A stretch of 53,390 bases of DNA from Sulfurimonas sp. SAG-AH-194-C21 (GTDB taxonomy: Bacteria; Campylobacterota; Campylobacteria; Campylobacterales; Sulfurimonadaceae): positions 1 to 53,390 of the forward strand of contig NZ_JAEMVC010000012.1 of the NCBI RefSeq assembly GCF_029215985.1. The letters are read 5' to 3'. Positions 27,335 through 35,767 of the stretch are shown here, piece by piece. The notes under the pieces are model-generated. The model had not been told where the DNA came from. It ran no database searches and saw only the letters and a program-made list of their open reading frames with translations. The position numbers and the translations under genes were made by a program. Numbering within the stretch: position 1 is the first letter of the stretch; each line of letters starts with the position of its first letter.

Positions 27335-28410
27335 TAATCCTCTCCTTCAATTTTTTCTTTGAGTTGACCACATGCAGCACTTATATCAATACCTTTAGAG
27401 TCGCGTATAGTGCATAAAAGACCATGTTTAAGGAGATACTCTTGAAAAGCTAACATTGAAGCTTTAGAGGGTCTTTCATAAGGAGTATCAGGATAAGGGT
27501 TAAAGTATATAAGGTTCACTTTTGCTTTAATGTCTGCGAGTAGCTTGACAAGCTTCTTAGCACTCCCTATATCATCATTTTTCCCTTTAATCACAAGGTA
27601 CTCAAACATAACACGCTTACGTGTATCTATAGGAAAGCGTTTAACAGCCTCCATAATAGACTGAATATTATGTGCTTTGTTCATAGGTATAAGTTCACTT
27701 CGTAGTTCATCATCAACTGCATGAAGTGATATAGCGATATGAACACCTAGGTCCATCTCTCCAAGTTTATCTATCTTAGAACTCAAACCACTTGTACTAA
27801 CAGTTTGGCGTTTACCACCAATGCTGAGTCCATCTACTTCTTTAAATATCTCTATCGCTTTTGCTAAGTTTGTTAGGTTATCTAGTGGTTCACCCATCCC
27901 CATATAGACGATGTTTATCTTACGAGAGTGTTTGTGCTCGTTATCTTTTTTTAGTGTTACAACTTGTGCAACAATCTCACCAGCACTAAGATCACGAGTA
28001 AAACCACCCTTAGCTGTTAGACAAAAAGTACAACCAACTTTACAGCCTACTTGTGTTGAAACGCAGATAGTATATTTAGCTTCTTGACAGACATTTCCTG
28101 ACTCATCGCGTTGCTCATCTTTCATCTTAAGCCAAACTGCTTCCATAGTCTTGCCATCTTGAAGCTCTAAGAGATACTTTATAGTGCCGTCTGTAGACTC
28201 TTCTTTATTTTTAATGCTTAGAGGATTGACAAGATACTTTTGAGCCAACTCTTCTTTCATTACTTTTGGCACATTCTTCATATCTTCATACGATGAGGCA
28301 TAATGATGATAGAGCCAGCCGTATATTTGTTTGACTCTAAACTTTGGAGATATAAGTGACTCTAACTCTTTTAGAGAATAGTCCATTAAAGAGGGTTTTA
28401 AAGGACTCAT
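27334..28410 (-). CDS. rlmN: dual-specificity 23S rRNA/tRNA adenine C2-methyltransferase
   Basis: Radical-SAM enzyme that methylates C2 of A2503 in 23S rRNA and A37 in some tRNAs. 358 residues. The iron-sulfur cluster motif CxxxCxxC is CKVGCTFC, preceded by CVSTQVG. GMGEPLDNLTNLAKAI and ISLHAVDDELRSELIPMNK are also diagnostic, and the second catalytic Cys lies near the end in ISAACGQLK. The gene overlaps the upstream nucleosidase-like gene by 4 nt and the downstream small membrane gene by 1 nt, so it is inside a tightly packed operon beginning with hisF. Confidence 0.97.
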   Translation of the reverse strand: MSPLKPSLMDYSLKELESLISPKFRVKQIYGWLYHHYASSYEDMKNVPKVMKEELAQKYLVNPLSIKNKEESTDGTIKYLLELQDGKTMEAVWLKMKDEQRDESGNVCQEAKYTICVSTQVGCKVGCTFCLTAKGGFTRDLSAGEIVAQVVTLKKDNEHKHSRKINIVYMGMGEPLDNLTNLAKAIEIFKEVDGLSIGGKRQTVSTSGLSSKIDKLGEMDLGVHIAISLHAVDDELRSELIPMNKAHNIQSIMEAVKRFPIDTRKRVMFEYLVIKGKNDDIGSAKKLVKLLADIKAKVNLIYFNPYPDTPYERPSKASMLAFQEYLLKHGLLCTIRDSKGIDISAACGQLKEKIEGED

Positions 28411-28949
28411 TTTTTTGTTAGCTCGTTTATACGGTTTTTCACATGCTCAGCGAGTAACTTCTTAGCTTCTTCATGGTTCTTTAAAAAATCTTCATGAGCG
28501 TTAGCGTTAGTGAAGTTAGTGACACAAAAGACTCCACCAGCAGGTATATTAAACTCTTGTGCAATTTTTAAAACAGCAAAAAATTCCATATTTTCAATAC
28601 CAACTCCAAACTTTAAAAAGTTTTTTGTTAGCTCTGCGTTAGTACTTATGTAGTTAGAAGAGTTTACAACTATATCTTTTATGTTAGTAAGATTTGTTGT
28701 TACAACGTTATCAAGAGGTGTGTAGGCATCATTAGAAAGAAAAGCTAGTTCTATATTTGAGGCAGTTTTACTTTCTATAATGTCAAATACTTTAGCATCA
28801 CCATAAGACCCTGCACTTCCAACAAAAAGTATAAACTCCGGTTTATCAAAAAGACAGAGTCTTGTTAGATTCATCGATATTTCTATTAGTCCAACACCCA
28901 TAGGTTGAGCAAATTTAAAAGTTTCGTTATTCCCTGCACATATAATCAT
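28407..28949 (-). CDS. nucleoside phosphorylase/nucleosidase superfamily protein, 180 aa
   Basis: It resembles the purine nucleoside phosphorylase / MTA-SAH nucleosidase fold: a first strand MIICAGNN, the glycine-rich EFILFVGSAGSYGD, the GVGIENMEFFAVLKIAQEFNIP segment that holds the substrate-binding ME pair of the superfamily, and FCVTNFTNAN near the end. At 180 residues it is shorter than usual (about 230), lacking part of the N-terminal half. Possible roles are purine salvage or methylthioadenosine handling; the exact substrate is not clear. Its end overlaps rlmN by 4 nt and it follows hisF by 19 nt. Confidence 0.75.
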   Translation of the reverse strand: MIICAGNNETFKFAQPMGVGLIEISMNLTRLCLFDKPEFILFVGSAGSYGDAKVFDIIESKTASNIELAFLSNDAYTPLDNVVTTNLTNIKDIVVNSSNYISTNAELTKNFLKFGVGIENMEFFAVLKIAQEFNIPAGGVFCVTNFTNANAHEDFLKNHEEAKKLLAEHVKNRINELTKK

Positions 28950-28968
28950 TCTTTATTTTCCTTAATCT

Positions 28969-29730
28969 TTATAATCTTACTGGTATATTTTGTTCATGTA
29001 AATAATGTTTTAAGTCCATGATGTCTATCTCTTTATAGTGAAAAATGCTTGCAGCAAGTGCAGCATCTGCACCTGCATTAAAAGCATCTTTTATATGCTC
29101 CATCGTTCCTGCTCCACCACTTGCTATAACAGGAACATTTACAGCCTTGCTTATCTGCTCTGTAATGTTAAGCTCAAACCCGGCTTTTGTACCATCCGCA
29201 TCCATGGAGGTTAAAAGGATTTCACCACTTCCTCTTTCAACAACTTCTTTTGCCCACTCTACAGCATCAAGACCAGTGTCAACGCGACCACCATTTAAAA
29301 AGACATGATATTTTCCACTCTCAGTTCGTTTGACATCTATTGCCGTTACTATACACTGTGAGCCAAAACGTTTAGCACTTTCGTTTATTAGTTCGGGACG
29401 TTTAATAGCTGCTGAATTTACACTCACTTTATCACAACCTACATTTAGAAGTTTGTAAATATCATCAAGTTTACGTATTCCACCACCAACGGTGAGTGGT
29501 ATAAATATCTCTCGTGCAACTTGGGCAACTATGTCTACTATAGTATCTCTGTTATCACTTGAGGCGGTTATATCTAAAAATGTTAACTCATCTGCACCCT
29601 CTTCGTTATAACGACGAGCAACTTCAACGGGATCACCTGCATCTTTTAGACCAACAAAGTTTACACCCTTTACAACTCGTCCATCTTTTACATCTAAACA
29701 AGGAATGATTCTTTTTGCAAAATAATTCAT
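28969..29730 (-). CDS. hisF: imidazole glycerol phosphate synthase cyclase subunit
   Basis: HisF forms with HisH the enzyme that makes imidazole glycerol phosphate and AICAR in histidine synthesis. It is a 253-residue (beta/alpha)8 barrel. Signature segments are [21 protein letters not shown] (catalytic Asp at LDV), [29 protein letters not shown] (second catalytic Asp), [17 protein letters not shown] and the phosphate-binding VIASGGAG and [10 protein letters not shown]. It starts the operon hisF, nucleosidase, rlmN, small membrane protein. The start has a strong GGAGG site and a candidate operator upstream. Confidence 0.98.
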   Translation of the reverse strand: MNYFAKRIIPCLDVKDGRVVKGVNFVGLKDAGDPVEVARRYNEEGADELTFLDITASSDNRDTIVDIVAQVAREIFIPLTVGGGIRKLDDIYKLLNVGCDKVSVNSAAIKRPELINESAKRFGSQCIVTAIDVKRTESGKYHVFLNGGRVDTGLDAVEWAKEVVERGSGEILLTSMDADGTKAGFELNITEQISKAVNVPVIASGGAGTMEHIKDAFNAGADAALAASIFHYKEIDIMDLKHYLHEQNIPVRL

Positions 29731-29752
29731 ACTTTAGTACCTCCGTGAAGAA

Positions 29753-29779
29753 TTCTCATTCTAGTTATAAGAATGAGAA
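29753..29779 (-). promoter_or_regulatory. perfect inverted repeat over the hisF promoter, candidate operator
   Basis: TTCTCATTCT (29753-29762) and AGAATGAGAA (29770-29779) form a perfect 10-bp inverted repeat with a 7-nt centre. On the minus strand the centre reads TATAACT, which could be the -10 of the hisF operon, with the GGAGG site and ATG 23-50 nt downstream. A dyad wrapped around a -10 is what a repressor site looks like; it could equally be an RNA hairpin if transcription begins further upstream. The TGAGAAT half recalls Fur-type half-sites but in the opposite order. Confidence 0.5.
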
Positions 29780-29852
29780 ATGCCCCTTATAATATATATT
29801 TTGAATTATACTACTTTAGACTTATAATTTGATAATGCATTTTATCTGTCTA

Positions 29853-29868
29853 TGTTTCATGTGAAACA
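29853..29868. other. parS: parS-like site, one mismatch
   Basis: TGTTTCATGTGAAACA differs from the consensus ParB site by one base (T for C at the centre); with flanks it reads ATGTTTCATGTGAAACAT, palindromic except at the central pair. It is intergenic, 3.6 kb from the perfect site at 26280 and about 18 kb from dnaA. Multiple parS sites in this range are usual in chromosomes with ParABS. Confidence 0.75.
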
Positions 29869-29949
29869 TTTAGAAAGTGTAGGTTTAACAAGCGTTTAAT
29901 ATAGATAGATATATAATGAATTATAATATAACAGATAGGAATTAAAAGA

Positions 29950-30420
29950 ATGACAAAAGAAGATGTGCTCAAACATTTAAAAATAGCAAAACATGCACAT
30001 ACAAGATTGCTACAAAAGGCAAAGATTCTTATCGATAACATAGATATCGAAGAACACACTAAACCTATTAACTCAAGCGAAACAGATTTTGGAATATGGT
30101 TTAACTCAGATGGACAAAGACTCAGTGCATTGTCAAATAATCCATTAGAGTGTATGCAAAATATCAAAATGATGCATACTGATTTATATGAAATGTATTC
30201 AAATATTTACAATATATACTGTGAAGGAACACAAAATAAGGGTTTCTTTAGTAAAGTTTTGGGATTAGGTAAAAAAGAGGTTGACGAAGATACAAAAATA
30301 TTAGCACTTGAGTATTACGAAAAAATGAACATAACAGATAAGGGTTTATTTGATGAAATAAGTAGGCTAGAACGTCGTTTAGTTGCGATATCGGACGAGA
30401 AAATAGAGTCCTTAGTTTAA
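29950..30420 (+). CDS. CZB-like (chemoreceptor zinc-binding) domain protein, 156 aa
   Basis: The first 90 residues follow the CZB pattern: a helix with AKHAHTRLLQKAK (His 15/17), then DFGIWFNSDGQRL in place of CxxGxWY, then IKMMHTDLYEMYSNIY with the second conserved His (76). The usual Cys of the CxxGxW motif is replaced (TDFGIW), so zinc binding would have to be altered. A helical tail (residues 95-156) has no known domain. Free-standing CZB proteins are thought to sense zinc or oxidants and work with chemoreceptors or diguanylate cyclases; none is next to it. The call is by pattern and not certain. Confidence 0.5.
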   Translation: MTKEDVLKHLKIAKHAHTRLLQKAKILIDNIDIEEHTKPINSSETDFGIWFNSDGQRLSALSNNPLECMQNIKMMHTDLYEMYSNIYNIYCEGTQNKGFFSKVLGLGKKEVDEDTKILALEYYEKMNITDKGLFDEISRLERRLVAISDEKIESLV

Positions 30421-30431
30421 TCAAAGTGTGT

Positions 30432-30474
30432 AAAAGGTAACAAATATAGTAATTTTATATATTTATTACCTTTT
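30432..30474 (+). terminator. intrinsic-type terminator after the CZB-like gene
   Basis: AAAAGGTAA (30432-30440) pairs with TTACCTTTT (30466-30474), and inside it AAATATA (30442-30448) pairs with TATATTT (30458-30464). The right arm ends in a run of five T. It lies 11 nt beyond the stop codon. Confidence 0.65.
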
Positions 30475-30504
30475 TGTAAGGATAATTAGTATAATATAAC
30501 CGTT

Positions 30505-31278
30505 ATGAATACGAAAAGTGTAATAGCAAAGAAAAAGTTCGGACAAAATTTTTTAAAAGATGAATCCGTTTTAAGAAAGATCGTCGAAGCGATGCCCAAA
30601 AATGAGAATAAACTCGTTGAAATTGGACCTGGCTTAGGTGATTTAACTAAATTTTTAGTTGATGTCAGAAGTGTAGAAGCTTTTGAGGTAGATACCGATT
30701 TGTGTAAACTATTACAAAATACATTTAAAGAAGAGATCGATACCAAGCGACTCCACATAAATTGTGGGGATGTTCTGCAAGTTTGGAAGAGTACTTTAGT
30801 AGATGAAGCGTATGACTTAGTGGCTAATCTGCCCTATTATATAGCTACGAACATCATACTAAAAGCACTCGCAGATCCAATGTGTAAAAATATACTAGTA
30901 ATGGTTCAATTAGAAGTTGCAGAGAAGTTTTGTGCGACTGCTGGTGATAAAGTATTTGGAAGTTTGAGCATCATCGCTCAAAGTGTAGCAACTGCGACAA
31001 TAGTCACAAAAGTTCCTCCAACTGCGTTTGACCCACAGCCAAAAGTAGACTCCGCTGTTTTTCTCATACAAAAAAATGCTGATAGATCTGATAAAGAGTT
31101 CGAGGATATGCTTAGAGTTGCATTTACGCAACCTCGAAAAACTCTTATGAAAAATCTTTCGCAAAAGTATGATAAACCAACCCTAATTGAAGCTTTTGAG
31201 AAACTGAATCTAATACATACGATTCGCCCTCATCAGGTTGACACACAGGACTATCACCAACTCTATAAAATAATATAA
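30505..31278 (+). CDS. rsmA: 16S rRNA (adenine1518/1519-N6) dimethyltransferase
   Basis: RsmA (KsgA) dimethylates two adjacent adenines in helix 45 of 16S rRNA, a late ribosome assembly step. 257 residues. Signature segments are KKKFGQNFLKDESVLRKIV, the SAM-binding VEIGPGLGDLTKFL, FEVDTDLC, the catalytic NLPYYIATNII, and PPTAFDPQPKVDSAVF. The tail with FTQPRKTLMKNL is typical. rnj follows 20 nt downstream on the same strand, a frequent gene pair in Campylobacterota, linking rRNA modification with RNA processing. Confidence 0.97.
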   Translation: MNTKSVIAKKKFGQNFLKDESVLRKIVEAMPKNENKLVEIGPGLGDLTKFLVDVRSVEAFEVDTDLCKLLQNTFKEEIDTKRLHINCGDVLQVWKSTLVDEAYDLVANLPYYIATNIILKALADPMCKNILVMVQLEVAEKFCATAGDKVFGSLSIIAQSVATATIVTKVPPTAFDPQPKVDSAVFLIQKNADRSDKEFEDMLRVAFTQPRKTLMKNLSQKYDKPTLIEAFEKLNLIHTIRPHQVDTQDYHQLYKII

Positions 31279-31298
31279 AAATATACAAAGGAGTTTGG

Positions 31299-33344
31299 AT
31301 GGAAGAAGGAAATAGAGGGTCAGTAGAAAATACTACAGCACCTAAAACAGAAGCTAAACCAAATATGCAGGCGAATATGCAAGCAAAAACAGAAGTAAAG
31401 ACAGAAGCAACTAGTACACCATTAAGTACTGAAGCAAAACCGGCTCAAAATAGAAATAATAATAGAAGACCAAATAATAATAATCGTAAACCTAACCCAA
31501 ATCAAAACAGAAATGGTAACGGCGAGAGATCAACTGGTAACAAACCAAACAACAACCGTAACAAAAATAAAAATCGTCATCGTAGAGCACCTACTCCAGT
31601 TGATGAAAATTTAAAATCATTTGTTGTTAAAAATCAAGAAGCACATAAACAACGTCTCAATCCTCACTATAAACTTGACCTAAACTCTAAGGCAAAAATC
31701 CGTATTACTCCACTAGGTGGACTGGGCGAGATTGGTGGAAACATCATGGTTATGGAGACTGATAACGAGGCGATTCTTATTGATATCGGTATGAGTTTCC
31801 CGGATGAGACTATGCACGGTGTTGATATTTTAATCCCTGATTTTTCTTACCTTAGAGAGATTAAGGATAAAATCGTTGCTGTAATTATTACACACGCTCA
31901 CGAAGATCATATCGGTGCAATGCCTTACCTTTATAAAGAGATGCAATTCCCTATATATGGTACGCCACTTCCACTTGCTATGATTGGTAACAAGTTTGAC
32001 GAGCACCATATCAAAGAGCATAGAAAGTATTTTAACCCTATCGTTAAACGCCAAGTATATGAGATAGGAAATGACTTTAAAGTTGAGTGGATGCACATGA
32101 CTCACTCTATCATTGACTCTTCTACTATCGCGGTTACTACGGATGCTGGTACACTTATTCATACGGGTGACTTCAAAATTGATTACACTCCTGTTGATGG
32201 ATATACTGCTGACTTACACCGTTTAGCTTATTATGGAGACAAGGGTGTTCTTTGTCTTCTTTCAGATTCAACTAACTCACATAACCCTACTGCCACAGGT
32301 TCAGAGTTAAGTGTTGCTCCTGCATTAGATAGAATCTTTAGTAAAGCAGAGGGTCGTATACTTCTTTCTACTTTTAGCTCAAACATTCACCGTGTACAAC
32401 AAGCTATTCAGTATGGTGTTAAGTATGGTCGTAAGATTTGTGTTATCGGTAGGTCTATGGAGAGGAATATTGAACTTGCAATGCAGTATGATTATGTACG
32501 TTTTGCTAAAAATATTTTTGTTGACCCAGATGAAGTTGCAAATCTTGAAGATAAAGAAGTTCTTATTGTTACAACAGGTTCTCAAGGTGAGGCAAATTCA
32601 GCTCTCTTTAGAATGAGTATCGGTGAGCACAGACATATTAAAATCAAACCAACAGATTTAATTGTTCTTTCATCTCGTGCTATTCCTGGTAATGAAGGTT
32701 CTATATCTGCTATGCTTAACCACCTCCAACGTGCAGGTGCAAGCATTGCTATGAGTAAAGATATTCACGTTTCAGGTCATGCTTCTATGGAAGAGCAAAA
32801 ACTTATGTTGCGTCTTGTAAATCCTAAGTTCTTCTTACCTATCCATGGTGAGTACAACCATGTTATGCGTCACCGTGAAACAGGTATGATGTGTGGTGTT
32901 CCAGAGAGAAATATTTTACTTATGACAGATGGTGAGCAGATTGAAATCGCACCGAAGTACATGAGAAAAGTTAAAACTGTTAAAACTGGTAAGACATATA
33001 TAGATAATCAAAACAATCATAAAATTGATGATGATATTATCCTTGACCGTCAAAAACTTGCCTCTGATGGTATCGTTATGATAGTTGCAGAAGTGAGTGA
33101 GCAAAATTCTAAGATGCTTGCTAAACCAAAAGTTACTACATTTGGAATTGTTCCAGATAGACTTGATAAAGCATTTGCTAAAGAGATAGAAGATGTACTA
33201 GAAATCTTCTTAACAAACATCAAGCCAGGGCTTATAGAGAACTCTCGTGCATTAGAAAATGATGTTCGTCAAGTTGTTCGTAAGCATATCTTTAGAAAGA
33301 TGAAAAAGTATCCACTTATCGTTCCTCATATGTTGGTTCACTAA
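31299..33344 (+). CDS. rnj: ribonuclease J with long Asn/Lys/Arg-rich N-terminal extension
   Basis: Endo/5'-exoribonuclease that leads RNA turnover in Campylobacterota, which lack RNase E. 681 residues. Residues 1-125 are a low-complexity tail (repeats of NNRRPNNNN and NKNKNRHRR type) as in Helicobacter RNase J. The metallo-beta-lactamase motif THAHEDHIGAMPY (198-210) binds two metals; IHTGDFKIDYTP and SDSTNSHNPTATGSE are further metal/active-site motifs. The beta-CASP domain has LSTFSSNIHRVQQAI, TGSQGE and HVSGHAS. A C-terminal domain ends at FRKMKKYPLIVPHMLVH. It is probably cotranscribed with rsmA. Confidence 0.97.
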   Translation: MEEGNRGSVENTTAPKTEAKPNMQANMQAKTEVKTEATSTPLSTEAKPAQNRNNNRRPNNNNRKPNPNQNRNGNGERSTGNKPNNNRNKNKNRHRRAPTPVDENLKSFVVKNQEAHKQRLNPHYKLDLNSKAKIRITPLGGLGEIGGNIMVMETDNEAILIDIGMSFPDETMHGVDILIPDFSYLREIKDKIVAVIITHAHEDHIGAMPYLYKEMQFPIYGTPLPLAMIGNKFDEHHIKEHRKYFNPIVKRQVYEIGNDFKVEWMHMTHSIIDSSTIAVTTDAGTLIHTGDFKIDYTPVDGYTADLHRLAYYGDKGVLCLLSDSTNSHNPTATGSELSVAPALDRIFSKAEGRILLSTFSSNIHRVQQAIQYGVKYGRKICVIGRSMERNIELAMQYDYVRFAKNIFVDPDEVANLEDKEVLIVTTGSQGEANSALFRMSIGEHRHIKIKPTDLIVLSSRAIPGNEGSISAMLNHLQRAGASIAMSKDIHVSGHASMEEQKLMLRLVNPKFFLPIHGEYNHVMRHRETGMMCGVPERNILLMTDGEQIEIAPKYMRKVKTVKTGKTYIDNQNNHKIDDDIILDRQKLASDGIVMIVAEVSEQNSKMLAKPKVTTFGIVPDRLDKAFAKEIEDVLEIFLTNIKPGLIENSRALENDVRQVVRKHIFRKMKKYPLIVPHMLVH

Positions 33345-33494
33345 GCTACTAAATACTCTTTAACACTGCTATACATACTCTCTATGTATGGTAGTTATAA
33401 TGTTTCCCCCCCCCATTTTATATTATTTTAATTTTATTTGTAGCATAATAGGAGAAGTAATAGAGAGTTAGTAACAACTCGAGGATAAAAGACA
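33345..33494 (+). promoter_or_regulatory. spacer with hairpin, TATAAT and a nine-C tract
   Basis: A 13-bp stem (two G-U pairs) at 33365-33395 follows rnj and may end its message, though the T run after it is poor. TATAAT at 33396-33401 then precedes nine consecutive C (33406-33414), 80 nt upstream of the next start codon. Homopolymeric C/G tracts of this length are slipped-strand hotspots in Campylobacterota. A GAGGA ribosome site stands before the ATG at 33495. Confidence 0.5.
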
Positions 33495-35111
33495 ATGAGT
33501 TACAAAGGTATAAAAATACTTTATGTTGAGCATGAAGTTGAAACTAGAAATCAAATAACAAAATTCCTAAATTCTTTTTGTAACGAGCTTTATGTAGCTA
33601 AAAATGGGCTAGAAGCTTTAATTCTATATGAAAAAAATGAAATAGACATTATTATCACCGCGATTGTTATGCCTGATATGAATGGTATAGAGTTAGTTGA
33701 GATTATAAAAAAGAAAAATATCAAACAGTTAGTTATCTTTACTAGCCAAGAGAAAGATAGTAAGTTTCTTTTGAGAGCTATAGAGTTAGAGGTTGATGGC
33801 TATATTACAAAACCAATTAATTTAGATAAGTTAAAGTTTAGAGTACAAAAATGTATCAGTCAGATAGAATCCAAGAAGGCACTTCTTCGTCTTAAAGAGA
33901 GTGAAGAAAAGTTTAGAATAATAGCACAAACAGCACAGATGGGAATCCTTATCTACAAAGAGAAAATTATTTATGTAAATGATGCTTTATGTAAGATAAT
34001 TGGTTACTCACGTGAGGAACTCCTAGAGATGTACCCTTGGGAATTAGCAAAAAAAGAGCAGCAAGAGATATTTAAAGAGCTTGCTCGTCGACGTGTAAAT
34101 GGAAAGGTTTTTTCTGCAAACTATAGCAATGTAAACTTTTTAAATAAGGATGGAGTCGTCTTAACCTGTCGTGCAAGTGCAAATACAATAGAATATGAGG
34201 GAGGATATGCAGGACTCAGCTCCCTGATTGATATTACAGATGTTGTAAATACAAAAGAACACCTTCATCTTCTAGCACAAGCCATGGAACAGATGGATGA
34301 AATGGTGCGTATAACTGATAAAAATGGGTGTATTACTTATGTAAATAAGGCTTTAATTAAGCATACAACATATTTAAAAGAGGAGCTAATAGGACAATCT
34401 AACTCTCTTTTTAAGTCTGGTAAACATTCAGATTCATTTTATAAAACATTATGGGAAACAGTGCTTGCTAAAAAGACTTTTCAAGCTGTTTTTATGAATA
34501 GAAAAAAAGATGGAGAGTTGTACTATGAAGATCAAACCATAACCCCAATCTTAGATAAAAACAATGAGATAAAACACTTTGTATCAACAAGCCAAGATGT
34601 AACAGAGCGAATAAAAATGCAAGAAAAACTTACAACACTTGCTACAATAGACACCTTGACAGATATTTATAATAGATATAAAATAAATTTAATAATCGAA
34701 GAAGAGATTAGTAGAGTAAATCGTTATGGTGGTTCTTTCGCTCTTTTGATGTTTGATTTAGATTATTTTAAAAGAGTTAATGATACTTATGGACATGATG
34801 TAGGTGACTATGTTTTACAAGAGTTTAGTAAAATAATAAGTGAATCCATACGCGATACTGACAAGTTTGGAAGATGGGGTGGGGAGGAGTTTATTCTCCT
34901 TTCTCCGGAGGTTAGTGAAGCAGGTGTTTTAGGCGAGAAGCTCCGTAATCTACTTGCAGAACATACTTTTAAAGATGTTGGACAGATAACAGTGAGTATA
35001 GGAATATCCCTATACGATACAAAGAAAAATAAAGAGGAACTGCTAAAAGAGGTAGATAAGGCACTTTATGCTGCTAAGGCTGAGGGTAGAAATAGAGTAG
35101 TATTCGCCTAA
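33495..35111 (+). CDS. pseudo-receiver / PAS / PAS / diguanylate cyclase, 538 aa
   Basis: Domains in order: a receiver-like domain (1-125), two PAS domains (about 135-250 and 265-375) and a GGDEF domain (about 385-538). The cyclase signature is intact as RWGGEEFILL, and DLDYFKRVNDTYGHDVGD provides the metal and substrate residues, so it probably makes c-di-GMP. The receiver lacks its phosphate acceptor: the Asp position reads Ala (A56 in IIITAIVMPDMNG) and the acidic pocket reads VEHE rather than VEDE. The conserved Thr and Lys (FTSQ, ITKPI) remain. It is therefore probably not switched by phosphorylation, leaving the PAS domains as sensors (inference). Confidence 0.92.
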   Translation: MSYKGIKILYVEHEVETRNQITKFLNSFCNELYVAKNGLEALILYEKNEIDIIITAIVMPDMNGIELVEIIKKKNIKQLVIFTSQEKDSKFLLRAIELEVDGYITKPINLDKLKFRVQKCISQIESKKALLRLKESEEKFRIIAQTAQMGILIYKEKIIYVNDALCKIIGYSREELLEMYPWELAKKEQQEIFKELARRRVNGKVFSANYSNVNFLNKDGVVLTCRASANTIEYEGGYAGLSSLIDITDVVNTKEHLHLLAQAMEQMDEMVRITDKNGCITYVNKALIKHTTYLKEELIGQSNSLFKSGKHSDSFYKTLWETVLAKKTFQAVFMNRKKDGELYYEDQTITPILDKNNEIKHFVSTSQDVTERIKMQEKLTTLATIDTLTDIYNRYKINLIIEEEISRVNRYGGSFALLMFDLDYFKRVNDTYGHDVGDYVLQEFSKIISESIRDTDKFGRWGGEEFILLSPEVSEAGVLGEKLRNLLAEHTFKDVGQITVSIGISLYDTKKNKEELLKEVDKALYAAKAEGRNRVVFA

Positions 35112-35133
35112 ATACTAAAAAATAGTATTTTTT
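35111..35133 (+). terminator. intrinsic terminator after the PAS-GGDEF gene
   Basis: AATACTA (35111-35117) and TAGTATT (35123-35129) form a 7-bp stem with an all-A loop, followed by TTTT. It begins on the last base of the stop codon. The stem is AT-only but the layout is canonical. Confidence 0.65.
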
Positions 35134-35182
35134 CAGTAAATTATTGATATTCTATCGGTATTAAAACTTTAAAGGCAAACAG

Positions 35183-35767
35183 TTGTCAGATAATCAAACA
35201 AATGAATTTGAAAACGCAGTAAAATCTATGATGCTTCATGTTGGAGAAGACCCTAATAGAGAAGGTCTATTAGAAACACCTAAACGGGTGAGAAAAGCCT
35301 ATGAGTTTATGTATGGTGGTTATAAAGAAGACCCTAAAGAGATACTCTCTAAAGCAATCTTTACAAGCTCAAATGAAGAGATGGTACTCATACGTGACAT
35401 AGAATTTTACTCTACTTGTGAGCATCATCTGCTTCCTATTATTGGGCGTGTTCATGTTGCATATATTCCAGATGGAAAAGTTGTTGGACTCTCAAAAATC
35501 CCACGCGTTGTAGACGTTTTTGCACGTCGTATGCAGATTCAAGAACAACTAACAGAACAGATTGCAGATGCTATTATGGATACTATTGCGCCCAAGGGTG
35601 TAGCTGTTGTTATTCAAGCCCGTCATATGTGTATGGAGATGCGAGGGGTTGAGAAGATAAACTCTACAACAACTACATCAGCACTTCGTGGACTCTTTAA
35701 AAAAGATGAAAAAACTCGTGCAGAATTTTTCTCTCTTATAAACTCCCCAACAGGCACTCGCTACTAA
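35183..35767 (+). CDS. folE: GTP cyclohydrolase I
   Basis: First enzyme of tetrahydrofolate synthesis, converting GTP to dihydroneopterin triphosphate. 194 residues, normal length. Zinc and substrate motifs are present: [23 protein letters not shown] (Cys and His ligands) and [15 protein letters not shown] (third ligand Cys). The start is TTG at 35183 with AAAGG upstream at a suitable distance. fliI begins on the very next base after its stop, so the two are cotranscribed although functionally unrelated. Confidence 0.97.
   Translation: MSDNQTNEFENAVKSMMLHVGEDPNREGLLETPKRVRKAYEFMYGGYKEDPKEILSKAIFTSSNEEMVLIRDIEFYSTCEHHLLPIIGRVHVAYIPDGKVVGLSKIPRVVDVFARRMQIQEQLTEQIADAIMDTIAPKGVAVVIQARHMCMEMRGVEKINSTTTTSALRGLFKKDEKTRAEFFSLINSPTGTRY

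Noticed and set aside
32870..32884. CGTGAAACA resembling half a parS in rnj
   Set aside because: Only the right half matches; the left half is shifted and mismatched.
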